64,000 nucleotides of DNA from an uncultured Dehalococcoidia bacterium (GTDB taxonomy: Bacteria > Chloroflexota > Dehalococcoidia > Lucifugimonadales > UBA1123): the NCBI GenBank assembly GCA_958296105.1, contig OY282441.1, positions 2,625,800 through 2,689,799 on the forward strand, in the 5' to 3' direction. A program made the translations under genes and the position numbers. Under the pieces are notes generated by a model. It did no database searches and was not told the origin of the DNA. It worked only from the letters and a program-made list of their open reading frames with translations. Positions 1 to 8,556 of the stretch are shown here, in pieces (the stretch's first letter is position 1; every line of letters starts with the position of its first letter).

Positions 1-61
1 CAGCCGCACCCGCGAGCGCGCCGCAGCCACCCCGTCCACCGCCGGAGTCGGCGGCGTCTAG
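1..61 (+). CDS. C-terminal tail of an upstream gene (partial)
   Basis: Frame 2 is open from the window edge to a TAG at 59-61, giving about 19 residues rich in Ala, Thr, Pro and Gly. A strong hairpin that could be a terminator follows 30 bases later, which fits the end of a gene. No family can be recognised from so short a tail, and the open frame could be chance. Confidence 0.3.
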   Translation, partial: SRTRERAAATPSTAGVGGV

Positions 62-90
62 CCCGAAACACGTCACGTTCGGATAAGTCA

Positions 91-120
91 GGGGACTTCT
101 CGGTAATCTGGGAAGTCCCC
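91..120 (+). terminator. Hairpin, possible transcription terminator
   Basis: GGGGACTTC at 91-99 pairs perfectly with GAAGTCCCC at 112-120 around a 12-base loop. Only a mixed T/C stretch follows, so it is not a textbook intrinsic terminator, but it lies just after the open frame that ends at 61. Confidence 0.45.
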
Positions 121-163
121 GCTGTTCTGTCCCCTCTCACTCCTCATAACCGTACAACCGCTC

Positions 164-184
164 CCTCTCCCTCGATGGGAGAGG
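164..184. repeat. Small palindromic REP-like element
   Basis: CCTCTCCC at 164-171 and GGGAGAGG at 177-184 form a perfect 8-bp stem around TCGAT. Short elements of the form CCCTCTCCC-N5-GGGAGAGGG are common dispersed intergenic repeats in bacteria. A related inverted repeat with GAGAGGGG/CCCCTCTC arms lies at 49214-49251. Confidence 0.45.
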
Positions 185-283
185 TCCGGGGGTGAGAAGG
201 TGAACGGGGAACCCACCAAACTTAACCGCATCTTCCATCCCTATCCATTATGAAGATGCGATTGACTTGGGCTTGATCGGCGG

Positions 284-312
284 TTGCCGTCAATTCCGAT
301 TGCCATTACACT
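284..312 (+). promoter_or_regulatory. Possible sigma70-type promoter
   Basis: TTGCCG at 284-289 and TACACT at 307-312 are separated by 17 bases. Each hexamer matches four of six consensus positions. It lies about 40 bases upstream of the small gene at 352, so it could drive the pair 352-1084. Confidence 0.3.
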
Positions 313-351
313 GTTGCTGACTAGGGGACGCCGTACTGGTGGAGATCACGG

Positions 352-615
352 ATGGCAGTAAAGACAAGACACAGGGTGATCGTCAGGCGCAGGCTGCGCA
401 GACCCGTATGGGATGGCATCGCGCGCATATTCGACTTCACAGGATCGCTGAACGCACATACGAGACCGCTTCCGCTTCCGCCTGATGTTGCCGATCAGCG
501 CGCGATCTGGATGGATTGGAAAGTGGTAGCCGATGATCTGGAGACGGTTATGGGCAGTCAGGCGTCGGGCAGGGCTCCTGATCACCGTCGCGGGGCATAT
601 CTGAAAGGTGGCTGA
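352..615 (+). CDS. Small basic hypothetical protein upstream of a DUF2335 gene
   Basis: This 87-residue product has a very basic N terminus (Arg-rich, residues 4-17) and an acidic-aromatic middle (AIWMDWKVVADDLETVMG, about residues 51-68). The ATG at 352 follows GGAGATCA by a few bases, a usable ribosome binding site. Its stop overlaps the GTG start of the next gene by 8 bases, which suggests translational coupling. I do not recognise a domain. The coupling makes a shared role with the DUF2335 membrane protein plausible, but that is inference. Confidence 0.55.
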   Translation: MAVKTRHRVIVRRRLRRPVWDGIARIFDFTGSLNAHTRPLPLPPDVADQRAIWMDWKVVADDLETVMGSQASGRAPDHRRGAYLKGG

Positions 616-1084
616 CGACAGGCTCGCAGCCGGTCCGCCCGATTCTACTGATCGAACATCTATCGAATCGGACAGGCGAACTGTCAAGGATGAATCACTT
701 CCTGTTGCGTTTCAGCATACTTGGTCTGCGCCTTTGCCCCCACCTGCTACGCTTATCGAGTACAACGACGCCGTACCAGACGGGGCGGGACGAATCTTCT
801 CGATGGTGGAAAGGCAGGCAAGCCACCGCATGGAGATGGAAGCTGTAACGACTGCGGCTGATTACAGGCTCGCTCAGACAGGGCAGTGGATCGGGTTGAC
901 AGTGGTCATCGCTGTCCTAGCTCTGGCAGGATACTTGGCTTATCTGGGCGCGACCACTGCGGCGGCGGCGGTTGCGGGAATTGACTTGATTGGTCTTGCA
1001 GCAGTATTCGTATATGGCAGTCTCAGCAAGCGAGCCGTTCGTGAGATTCACCACGTAGAGGATGCCGACATAACTGTCGAGTAG
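608..1084 (+). CDS. DUF2335 family membrane protein
   Basis: The 158-residue product matches what I know of DUF2335. A hydrophilic N-terminal region carries the PLPPPATLIEYNDAVPDGA stretch (residues 43-61), then a motif around MVERQASHRMEME, then two hydrophobic segments (about residues 98-116 and 119-137). The C terminus is short and charged. The start is GTG at 608, overlapping the preceding stop. The function of DUF2335 is not established; members are small predicted membrane proteins often found among accessory genes. Confidence 0.75.
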   Translation: MADDRLAAGPPDSTDRTSIESDRRTVKDESLPVAFQHTWSAPLPPPATLIEYNDAVPDGAGRIFSMVERQASHRMEMEAVTTAADYRLAQTGQWIGLTVVIAVLALAGYLAYLGATTAAAAVAGIDLIGLAAVFVYGSLSKRAVREIHHVEDADITVE

Positions 1085-1102
1085 TCCGTCAGGAGTGGCA
1101 AC

Positions 1103-2437
1103 ATGCCGACAATCGAAGAGCGCTTCACGGAAAAGTTCAGCGGCTCGGTGGACTGGCACCGGCGCGGACACGAGTTGTTCGCCGGCGGAATCACCCATCA
1201 GACTCGGTTCACCTCGCCGTTCGCCGTCTACATCGAGCATGGCGAGGGTCCGTTCAAGTTCGATATAGACGGCAACGAGCTCGTCGATTACGTCATGGGC
1301 AACGGCAGCCTGATGATGGGACACAGCCCGGACGAGGTCACGGCTGCGGTCGTGGCTCAGGCGGCGCGAGGAACCCATCTCGGCGGCGCCACGACGCACG
1401 AGATACGCTACGCCGAGGCGGTCAAGCGGCTGATGCCCAGCCTGGAACGTGTGCGCTTTACGACATCCGGCACCGAGTCCACCTACCTAGCGCTCAGACT
1501 AGCGCGCGCGTACACCGGCAAGACCAAGATCGTAAAGTTCCACGAGCATTTCCACGGCTGGCACGACTACGTGACGCCGGAATCAGGCCAAGCGCTCGGA
1601 GGCGTGCCGCGCGAAGTCCTGGACACCGTGATCGTCTCGCCCGTCGACGTGGCAGCGCTCGACCGAATCCTCGCCGAGGACGACGACGTGGCAGCGGTGA
1701 TCGTGGAGTGCAACGGAGCGCACTACGGCACCTTCCCGCTGATGAACCCGAACTTCCTGCATGACGTCCGCGAGATCACGTCCAAGCGCGGCGTCGTGTT
1801 CATCATGGACGAGGTGATAACCGGATTCAGGCTGTCTCCCGGCGGCGCGCAGGTGCGCTGGGACCTGGAGCCTGACCTTACCACAATGGCGAAGATAGTC
1901 GCCGGAGGCCAGCCCGGAGCCGCGGTCGGCGGACGCGCCGACATCATGGAGCTTATGGCATTCAGAGACGATCCCGAGTGGGACAACATGCGCAGAGTGC
2001 CGCAGGGCGGCACGTTCAACGCCCAGCCCGTGACTGCCGCCGCGGGCATAGCCACGCTCGAAGCCATCGCCGGCGGCGAGGTGAACGCGAGGGCAGACGC
2101 CATGGCCGCCCGTCTGAAGGATGGACTCAACGACGCCTTCATCCAGAACGAGGTCACCGGCCACGCCCACGGCATCGCCTCCATCGTCCACGTCAATTTG
2201 GGCGCAGAGTGCAGCTGCGACCGCGACCTGTGCGACATGCCATACGACCAGATCTACAGCACGATGCCCGCGGAAAAGACCAGAGCGCTCAGGCGCGCCA
2301 TGCTGATCAACGGGGTGGACATGATGGGCGGGCGCGCCTTCTTGGTCTCCTCGTCCCATGACGAGGACGTGATCGAGCGCACGCTAGACGCCTTCTCACA
2401 GTCCCTGAAAGACCTCAGATCAGAGGGCGCGCTCTAG
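1103..2437 (+). CDS. Class III (GSAM-like) PLP-dependent aminotransferase
   Basis: The 444-residue product is an aspartate-aminotransferase-fold enzyme of class III, closest in style to glutamate-1-semialdehyde 2,1-aminomutase. The cofactor-binding motif is visible as VVFIMDEVITGFR (Asp for the pyridine nitrogen), and the Schiff-base lysine lies in TTMAKIVAGG. A glycine-rich GTFNAQPVTAAA segment follows. The C-terminal third contains an unusual Cys-rich insert (ECSCDRDLCDMP) that ordinary HemL lacks, so a catabolic aminotransferase is as likely as tetrapyrrole synthesis. The start ATG at 1103 follows AGGAG. An SDR gene follows 15 bases downstream, suggesting an operon acting on one substrate. 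Confidence 0.85.
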   Translation: MPTIEERFTEKFSGSVDWHRRGHELFAGGITHQTRFTSPFAVYIEHGEGPFKFDIDGNELVDYVMGNGSLMMGHSPDEVTAAVVAQAARGTHLGGATTHEIRYAEAVKRLMPSLERVRFTTSGTESTYLALRLARAYTGKTKIVKFHEHFHGWHDYVTPESGQALGGVPREVLDTVIVSPVDVAALDRILAEDDDVAAVIVECNGAHYGTFPLMNPNFLHDVREITSKRGVVFIMDEVITGFRLSPGGAQVRWDLEPDLTTMAKIVAGGQPGAAVGGRADIMELMAFRDDPEWDNMRRVPQGGTFNAQPVTAAAGIATLEAIAGGEVNARADAMAARLKDGLNDAFIQNEVTGHAHGIASIVHVNLGAECSCDRDLCDMPYDQIYSTMPAEKTRALRRAMLINGVDMMGGRAFLVSSSHDEDVIERTLDAFSQSLKDLRSEGAL

Positions 2438-2452
2438 CGCGGGAGATACGAA

Positions 2453-3202
2453 TTGGCGCGCTTCGACAATCAGGTCGCAATAGTTACAGGCGGCGCTACG
2501 GGCATCGGCTACGGCATCGCGCGCAGGCTGGGAAGCGAGGGCGCGAGCGTCGTAATTGTGGACGTGAACGGCGCGCTTGGCGAACAGGCGTCCAGCGAGC
2601 TGTCCGCGCGCGGCGTCCCCACGCGCCTGACCATCGGAGACGTGGCAGAGCCGGACACCGCAGAGCGCGCCTGCCGACACGCGCTCGAAGAGTGGGGCAG
2701 AATAGATATTCTGGTCAACAACGCAGGCATCGGCGGCGTCAACGGCAGCATCTGGGAGCTTCCCGTAGAGGAGATGGACCGCGTCTACAGGACGAACCTG
2801 CGCGGCGTGTTCTCGTTCACGCATACCGTGATTCCCCACATGCTGGAGCGAGACTATGGCAGAGTGGTCAACATCGCCTCCGTCGCCGGCAAGGAGGGCA
2901 ACCCGCGGATGGTTCCCTACTCGGCTACGAAGGCGGCGGTGATTGGGCTTACCAAGTCGGTCGGCAAGGAGCTTGCCAGAACCGGCGTGCGCGTCAACTG
3001 CGTGACCCCCGCCGTCGTTCAGACGCGCATACTGGACGAGTTCACCCCCGAGCAGATCGACTACATGGTCGAGCGAATCCCAATGGGGCGCACCGGAGAG
3101 ATAGACGAGATAGCCGCGCTGGTGGCATGGCTGGCATCCGAGGAGTGCTCGTTCAGCACGGGCGCCGTCTTCGACATAACCGGCGGCAGGGCGACGTATT
3201 AG
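2453..3202 (+). CDS. Short-chain dehydrogenase/reductase (SDR)
   Basis: The 249-residue product is a classical SDR, a NAD(P)-dependent oxidoreductase. The Rossmann motif TGGATGIG is at residues 12-19, the NNAG motif is in the middle, and the catalytic Tyr-x3-Lys is in YSATKAA. The usual length is 250. The start is TTG at 2453, set by GGGAG at 2441-2445. It lies in an apparent operon behind the aminotransferase. The C terminus (FSTGAVFDITGGRATY) resembles FabG-type enzymes. The substrate cannot be told from sequence. Confidence 0.9.
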   Translation: MARFDNQVAIVTGGATGIGYGIARRLGSEGASVVIVDVNGALGEQASSELSARGVPTRLTIGDVAEPDTAERACRHALEEWGRIDILVNNAGIGGVNGSIWELPVEEMDRVYRTNLRGVFSFTHTVIPHMLERDYGRVVNIASVAGKEGNPRMVPYSATKAAVIGLTKSVGKELARTGVRVNCVTPAVVQTRILDEFTPEQIDYMVERIPMGRTGEIDEIAALVAWLASEECSFSTGAVFDITGGRATY

Positions 3203-3224
3203 GAGAACCGGATGGTGAAACATC

Positions 3225-4418
3225 ATGCAGAAAGACATGAGCCCATTCACACCGGGAAGTCCGGTAGGCATCGACCTGTTTGCGGGGCGCGAACAGCAGC
3301 TCATGGAAATCACACGTTATATCAGGCAGGCAGGCAGCGGGCGTCAGGAGAATGTGTTCCTGATTGGTGATCGAGGTATTGGAAAGAGCTCCTTTGCTTC
3401 GGTCATGTGTGAGCTGGCAGATAGAAGACATGGAATGATAGGTGTTCATGTTCATCTGGGCGGCGCAGCTGCACTGGAGGAACTCACGCGCAGGGTACTT
3501 CAGGAAGTGATGAATGCGGTACAGGACAGGCCATGGTATGCCAGAATCACCGAGCGATATACCCCGTACATCCAGCAGGTTGGTTTGATGGGGATCAAAG
3601 TCTCATTCCATCCGCCGTCGCAAGACCTGTCCCAGATGGCTCAGCAATTTCCGCAAGTCTTGGGGGAGTTGCTGGCGCGCATTGCGAATGACCAAAAAGG
3701 GGTGGTCATAGTCTTGGACGACATTAACGGATTCGCTGAAACCAATACGTTCGCCAGGTGGTACAAGAGCGTAGTCGATGAGGTCGCCACCCACTTTCCC
3801 GCGTATCCTGCGCTGATAGCGCTGAGTGGCACTCCCGAAAGGCGCGATCAGCTTGCGAGACATGAACCCTCGCTGCTAAGAGTATTCAGGCTCATCGAGC
3901 TGGAACGGCTGTCGGACGACGAAGTGACAGACTTCTTTCAACGTGCCTTTGGGCAGGCGGACATGAGCGTATCCGACGAAGCTATGAACATGATGGTACA
4001 CTTCTCGAGCGGTCTGCCCGTAATGATGCAGGAGATAGGCGACGCAACCTTCTGGTCCGATTCTGACGGTATCATCGGTCTTGATGACGCACAGGCCGGA
4101 GTCACGGATTCCGCGATCACGGTTGGACGCAAATACCTCGAACCGAGTGTATTCCGGGATCTCAGGAGCCCAAGATACCATACGATCATACGAAAGATTG
4201 CCGACTCGATAGCGTCCACTTTCACGCGCAAGGAAGTGATGTCCCGGCTGACACATGACGAACAGAGGGTGTTCGACAACCTGCTGAGGCGGCTGCGCAA
4301 GGCTGGAGTCGTCGAACAAGACCGGGAACGCGGACGCGGCGCTTACAGATTTACGAACCAGATATACCCTGTTTACATGTGGATCGAATCTCAGCAGTCG
4401 CACTGGCTGAACAACTGA
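3225..4418 (+). CDS. AAA-type ATPase with C-terminal winged-helix-like region
   Basis: This 397-residue P-loop ATPase has Walker A GDRGIGKSS near residue 46 and Walker B GVVIVLDDING near residue 160. A sensor-like region follows, then a basic C-terminal portion (RRLRKAGVVEQDRERGRGAYRF) that looks like a winged helix. The family resembles the stand-alone STAND/AAA ATPases that begin with an SPFxPGSPV-like leader. A second, distantly similar ATPase lies at 28411-29595. Base composition is visibly more AT-rich and codon use more mixed than in both neighbours. It sits between metabolic genes, so recent acquisition is likely. An alternative ATG is at 3237. Confidence 0.8.
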   Translation: MQKDMSPFTPGSPVGIDLFAGREQQLMEITRYIRQAGSGRQENVFLIGDRGIGKSSFASVMCELADRRHGMIGVHVHLGGAAALEELTRRVLQEVMNAVQDRPWYARITERYTPYIQQVGLMGIKVSFHPPSQDLSQMAQQFPQVLGELLARIANDQKGVVIVLDDINGFAETNTFARWYKSVVDEVATHFPAYPALIALSGTPERRDQLARHEPSLLRVFRLIELERLSDDEVTDFFQRAFGQADMSVSDEAMNMMVHFSSGLPVMMQEIGDATFWSDSDGIIGLDDAQAGVTDSAITVGRKYLEPSVFRDLRSPRYHTIIRKIADSIASTFTRKEVMSRLTHDEQRVFDNLLRRLRKAGVVEQDRERGRGAYRFTNQIYPVYMWIESQQSHWLNN

Positions 4419-4444
4419 TGCAAACTCAAGAGGTGAATCTCTAA

Positions 4445-5422
4445 ATGCCCACTATGCCAGCCGCCATTGCCACCGGACTAGGGCAGATGCGCTGCGACGA
4501 GATACCCGTTCCCGACCCCGAGCCGGGCAGGGTTCTCGTCAAGACGACCCTCGCCTCCATTTGCGGGTCCGACCTGCACATCTGCTATATGGGCTGGAAC
4601 GTCTATGAGTGGCCTCTGCCGCACGGCTACCCCGGACACGAGGGAGTCGGCGTAGTCATAGACGGCGGCGGAACGAGCTTCGAGGAGGGCGAGCTGGTCC
4701 TAACCGCCCCCAACATCTGGGGATCGAAGACCTTCGCCGGATACCAGCTCATAGACCCCAAGTTCCTGCTCAGGCTGCCCACTGACGTTCCGCAGGCGCA
4801 TCTGCTCATGGCTCAGCAGCTCGGCACCGTGGTGTTCGGCTGCCGAAGGCTGCCATCCTTGGTTGGAAAGACGGTCGCAGTAGTCGGACAGGGGTCCGTG
4901 GGGCTGTTCCACGACTTCATGCTAAGACGAATCGGAGCGCACCGCATCATCGCAATAGAGCCAGTGCCGGAGCGCTTGCAGCACGCGCGGCGCATGGGCG
5001 TCGACGAGGTCATAGACGTGACCGGACAGCGGGCGACCGACGCGCTCGGCGATCTCACCAACGGCGAGGGCGCGGACCTCGTGATCGAGGCCGTCGGCAG
5101 CGTGGAGACACTCAACCAGTCACTCCAGCTGGTGAAGCCGCTCGGCAGAATCGCCGTCTTCGGACTGCCGCCCACTATGGAGCGCGTCCCATTCGACTGG
5201 GATACCTTCTTCCGAAAGCGGCTCGACCTCCACACCGTATTCGGAGCGCAGGACGAGCCGGGCTTGCCAGCGTTCCAGCTTGCGGTGGACTTCATCCGAA
5301 ACGGCGAGATAGACATGGAGCCGTTCGTCACCCACCAGTTCCCAATCTCGCGCGTTCAGGACGCCTTCGACTTGGCGGATTCCAGAGGAGACGGCGCGCT
5401 CAAAGTGTCCATGACGTTCTGA
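4445..5422 (+). CDS. Zinc-type medium-chain alcohol dehydrogenase
   Basis: The 325-residue product belongs to the MDR superfamily and should oxidise an alcohol or polyol with NAD(P). The catalytic zinc ligands are visible in SICGSDLHI (Cys, Asp) and GYPGHEGVGVV (His-Glu). The nucleotide-binding motif VGQGSVG starts the Rossmann half near residue 147. The four-cysteine structural zinc loop of typical alcohol dehydrogenases is absent, and the protein is somewhat short. It lies just after the ATPase gene and on the same strand as the aminotransferase and SDR, so it may have been part of their operon before the ATPase inserted. Confidence 0.85.
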   Translation: MPTMPAAIATGLGQMRCDEIPVPDPEPGRVLVKTTLASICGSDLHICYMGWNVYEWPLPHGYPGHEGVGVVIDGGGTSFEEGELVLTAPNIWGSKTFAGYQLIDPKFLLRLPTDVPQAHLLMAQQLGTVVFGCRRLPSLVGKTVAVVGQGSVGLFHDFMLRRIGAHRIIAIEPVPERLQHARRMGVDEVIDVTGQRATDALGDLTNGEGADLVIEAVGSVETLNQSLQLVKPLGRIAVFGLPPTMERVPFDWDTFFRKRLDLHTVFGAQDEPGLPAFQLAVDFIRNGEIDMEPFVTHQFPISRVQDAFDLADSRGDGALKVSMTF

Positions 5423-5479
5423 GAGCGTGTTTCCAAATGGTTGGCGGTCTCGAAAAATCGCGTTCGTGTCCTGAGCCCG

Positions 5480-6520
5480 TCAGCTAATCGGCCAATAGAC
5501 CCTCTTCAGGGGCACCAGAGCGCGTATGTCCGAATCGAGAGTTTCGTAGCAGTCCACCAGCAGTTCCCGCAGATCGGAGATGGCGACTAGGGTTAGCGGA
5601 ACTTGCGCGCGCTCCGCCTCGTAGCGCGCTTCCTTTGTGAACCCTCCGGTACTCACGTACAAGCATCTGTCGCCGTCGCGTCGACCTCCGATGAACGAAC
5701 GAATGGCTGGAGCGCCAACACTTCCGGATCGGTGCTTCACCTCCACGAAAATTCGCGGCTCCGCAAAACCGAGTCCATCCGGAGACGCGAAGATATCCAC
5801 TCCCCGATCAGGGCCTGGACTGGAAACCTTCGTCTTGTACCCCATAGTACGTATGATGCCGGCTACCAGCTCTTGAATGTCCTCCCAGCCTAGTTTCGCT
5901 ATCGCGTCTTCGATGAACTGCTCGGACTTGTCTATGTACTCCTGACTGTAGAAATCGTCGTCGATGGTTTCGTCATCAGTCGCCGGCGGGCTGTCTTGCG
6001 CGTCATCCGGCGTCGCGTCCGACACGCGTCGCATCAAATCCGCGCTCGGCTCGGCGGGCAGCCGATAGAGCGTCATCCGGAGTCCAAGGCTGTCTCGAGT
6101 GGATTGGGACAACGAGTCGCGCGGTATTCGGTCTGTCCACCTGACTTCTCTACAGTACATGAACCACTCTTCGCCGCCCTCGGGAGCGTGGAGCTTCCGC
6201 TCCGCTGACGACAGAATCTCGCCCAAGTGGTACGTCCTGCTCTCGTTGTCGTATGTGACGACCGGATCTCCGACCTTCACTTCTCTGAAGAACCTTTTGA
6301 CCTGTCCTGCCCCCGATCTGCGCGCCCCCCGTTTTTCGTTGGGGTATGCCTTGTCGAACCGCCTTGCGATCTCTTCATCGGCGTCATCGGCGCGAATCTC
6401 CCCCACCTCGCCCCATCCGAGGGCGACAATGGACTCGCTCAGGAAGTATGCCGCGTGGATGCCGCCTCTGCCGGCTCGGACCATCCATATATCGGAGTTG
6501 GACTGCTGTTCTTCGTTCAC
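5480..6520 (-). CDS. Mrr-like restriction endonuclease with N-terminal recognition-type domain
   Basis: The 346-residue product has two parts. The N-terminal part (WMVRAGRGGIHAAYFL onward, to about residue 150) resembles the beta-rich domain found at the front of many stand-alone restriction enzymes. The C-terminal part is an Mrr-type PD-(D/E)xK nuclease, with GVDIFASPDG supplying the acidic residue and VEVKH supplying ExK. The likely role is cleavage of modified or foreign DNA. I chose GTG at 6520 because GTGAGG lies 9 bases upstream; a GTG at 6535 has no spaced ribosome binding site. It converges on the dehydrogenase gene. No partner methyltransferase is adjacent, which fits a type IV enzyme. 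Confidence 0.75.
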   Translation of the reverse strand: MNEEQQSNSDIWMVRAGRGGIHAAYFLSESIVALGWGEVGEIRADDADEEIARRFDKAYPNEKRGARRSGAGQVKRFFREVKVGDPVVTYDNESRTYHLGEILSSAERKLHAPEGGEEWFMYCREVRWTDRIPRDSLSQSTRDSLGLRMTLYRLPAEPSADLMRRVSDATPDDAQDSPPATDDETIDDDFYSQEYIDKSEQFIEDAIAKLGWEDIQELVAGIIRTMGYKTKVSSPGPDRGVDIFASPDGLGFAEPRIFVEVKHRSGSVGAPAIRSFIGGRRDGDRCLYVSTGGFTKEARYEAERAQVPLTLVAISDLRELLVDCYETLDSDIRALVPLKRVYWPIS

Positions 6521-6568
6521 CGTGAATATCCTCACTTCTCGCGTATATTGTCCGCTTCTCGCGGTCGC

Positions 6569-6877
6569 CTAACACTCTCCGCAGCGGCACAGTCCCCGCA
6601 GAGTATCGAAAGGATAAATCCCCGTGTAGTGCGCGTCGCTCCAGAGAAACTGCACAGCGTACCGCCCGACCCGAAGGTAATCTTCCGCCTTCAGATCCGC
6701 GGGAACACTCGCCGGGTCCAGCAGACGGCGGTTCGTCCACTCCTCCACGCACTCGGCGCAGCTGCAGTTCAGCCGCAGGAACGTCGCCGTGAAGTCCGAG
6801 ACATGTCCATCGCTCCAGTTGACACGTACATTCTGCCCGTCCAGCTCCACGCTGGACACGCCCACGTTGGTAGTCAT
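6569..6877 (-). CDS. DUF971 (GBBH-like N-terminal domain) protein
   Basis: The product is about 102 residues and matches the DUF971 fold seen alone in bacteria and at the N terminus of gamma-butyrobetaine hydroxylase. Typical features are SSVELDGQNVRVNWSDGH, the paired cysteines in LNCSCAECVEEW, and the C-terminal GIYPFDTLRGLC. Stand-alone members are linked to iron-sulfur cluster biology, but the exact role here is unknown. I chose ATG at 6877 because AGGA lies about 8 bases upstream. The frame is open to an ATG at 6934, which would add 19 atypical residues. Confidence 0.75.
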   Translation of the reverse strand: MTTNVGVSSVELDGQNVRVNWSDGHVSDFTATFLRLNCSCAECVEEWTNRRLLDPASVPADLKAEDYLRVGRYAVQFLWSDAHYTGIYPFDTLRGLCRCGEC

Positions 6878-6987
6878 TAGCCAGTCCTGAATCCCTGAAT
6901 CGCTCTTGGTATATCCCCCTACATGGTAGCGCATCCCTTATACTGACACCATCGCGCCGCCGCTCGAATCTAGGAGCTAGATCGTAC

Positions 6988-8556
6988 ATGCTCGACCTTC
7001 TCATTGTGAACGGACTGATCATAGACGGGAGCGCCAGCCCCGGCTTTCACGCCGCCGTCGGTGTTCAGGGAGACGAGATATCGCTCCATCGGGGCGATGT
7101 TTCCTCCATCGAGGCAGCTCGGACGATAGACGCCGCCGGCCTCGTGGTCTGTCCCGGCTTCGTGGATCTCCACTCCCACGCCGGCCTCACGATCTTGGGC
7201 GAGCCGCATCACGACCCGAAGGTGCGGCAGGGCGTCACCACCGAGCTTGTGGGCATTGACGGCATCTCGCACGCCCCGTTCAGGACGAGGGACGAGCTTC
7301 ACCGCTACATCTGGCTGGATTCTGGACTCAACGGCTACCCTCCAATGCCCGCCGACTGGCTGAGCGTGGCTGACCTGCTGGGCAAGTACGATGGCGCTGT
7401 GGCGATAAACGTCGCCTACATACTCGGCAACTCGCCGGTTCGCATTTGGGGCGTTGGATGGAGCGACAGGCCCGCGACCGACGCCGAGATCGCCGACATG
7501 AGGGCTGTCGTACGCGAGGGCATGGAGGAGGGCGCATGGGGCATCTCCACCGGACTAGACTACCCGCCCGGAGCCTACGCCGACACCGATGAGCTAGTCG
7601 CCCTGTCCGAGGTCGCCGCAAGCATGGGCGGCTTCTACCACACCCACACCCGCGCCAGCCTGCGCTCGCGCGGCTTGCTCGCCCCTTGGGAGGAGGCGCT
7701 CGACATCGGGCGGCGCTCCGGCGTCCCCGTACACCTGACCCACTATCGCCAGAGCGCGCAGGGCGTCGGCAGCCACCTCGACTATCTCGGCCTCGTGGAG
7801 GACGCGCGCGCCGAGGGCATGGACGTTACCTTCGACTGCTACACCTACCCCTACTCTGGCACCACCGTCACCATAGGGCTGCCATTCTGGGCAAAAGACG
7901 GAGGCCCAGAGCGGCTGATGGCAGCCCTGCGCGACCCCGACGACCGCGCGCGAATGGCTGGAGAGCTTGCGGGCGACAGGCTCGAAAACAACTGGCTGAC
8001 CAACTTCACCCAGCCCCAGAACCGCCAGTACGACGGCAGACTGATAACCGACATAGCCGAAATGCGCGGCCAGGATGCGGCGGATGCGCTGTTCGATCTG
8101 CTTCTCGAAGAAAATCTGGGCATATCCACCGTCGGACTCGGAACCAACCCGCACACACTGCCCGCCTTCGTATCACATCCGGCGGGCATGATAGCGTCCG
8201 ATGCCATACTCTTCGGAGAGTATCCGAACCCGCGAACGTATGGCTGCTTCCCCATAGTCCTCGCAGAGTTCGTGCGCGCCGAAAGACATCTGCGCCTGCC
8301 CGAAGCCATACGCAAGATGACGTCCTTCCCCGCGCAGCGTCTCGGCTTGCGAGATCGCGGCATCTTGCGAGACGGCTTCAAGGCGGACATAGTGGCGTTC
8401 GACCCGCACACCGTAAAAACCCACGCCACACGCGAACACCCCAAGCGATACCCCGTGGGAATAGAGTACGTGATCGTCAATGGCGAGGTGGTCATCGAGC
8501 GCGGCGAAAACACTGGCGCGCTGGCGGGGCGCAGCCTGCGGCGAGGACGCGACTGA
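6988..8556 (+). CDS. N-acyl-D-amino-acid deacylase-like amidohydrolase
   Basis: The 522-residue product is a D-aminoacylase-type member of the amidohydrolase superfamily, hydrolysing N-acyl amino acids or related amides. It has the N-terminal beta-sandwich (DLLIVNGLIIDG) and the metal motif PGFVDLHSHAG. It also has the GISTGLDYPPG segment, metal histidines in YHTHTR and PVHLTHYR, and the C-terminal sandwich RDGFKADIVAFDP. Length is close to the family norm of about 480-530. Its TGA overlaps the ATG of the Kelch lipoprotein by one base, so the two are probably cotranslated. Confidence 0.88.
   Translation: MLDLLIVNGLIIDGSASPGFHAAVGVQGDEISLHRGDVSSIEAARTIDAAGLVVCPGFVDLHSHAGLTILGEPHHDPKVRQGVTTELVGIDGISHAPFRTRDELHRYIWLDSGLNGYPPMPADWLSVADLLGKYDGAVAINVAYILGNSPVRIWGVGWSDRPATDAEIADMRAVVREGMEEGAWGISTGLDYPPGAYADTDELVALSEVAASMGGFYHTHTRASLRSRGLLAPWEEALDIGRRSGVPVHLTHYRQSAQGVGSHLDYLGLVEDARAEGMDVTFDCYTYPYSGTTVTIGLPFWAKDGGPERLMAALRDPDDRARMAGELAGDRLENNWLTNFTQPQNRQYDGRLITDIAEMRGQDAADALFDLLLEENLGISTVGLGTNPHTLPAFVSHPAGMIASDAILFGEYPNPRTYGCFPIVLAEFVRAERHLRLPEAIRKMTSFPAQRLGLRDRGILRDGFKADIVAFDPHTVKTHATREHPKRYPVGIEYVIVNGEVVIERGENTGALAGRSLRRGRD

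Noticed and set aside
7686-8555. Long N-terminal extension of the Kelch protein (1037-residue frame)
   Set aside because: This part is the shadow of the amidohydrolase gene; the lipoprotein signal at 8556 marks the true start.
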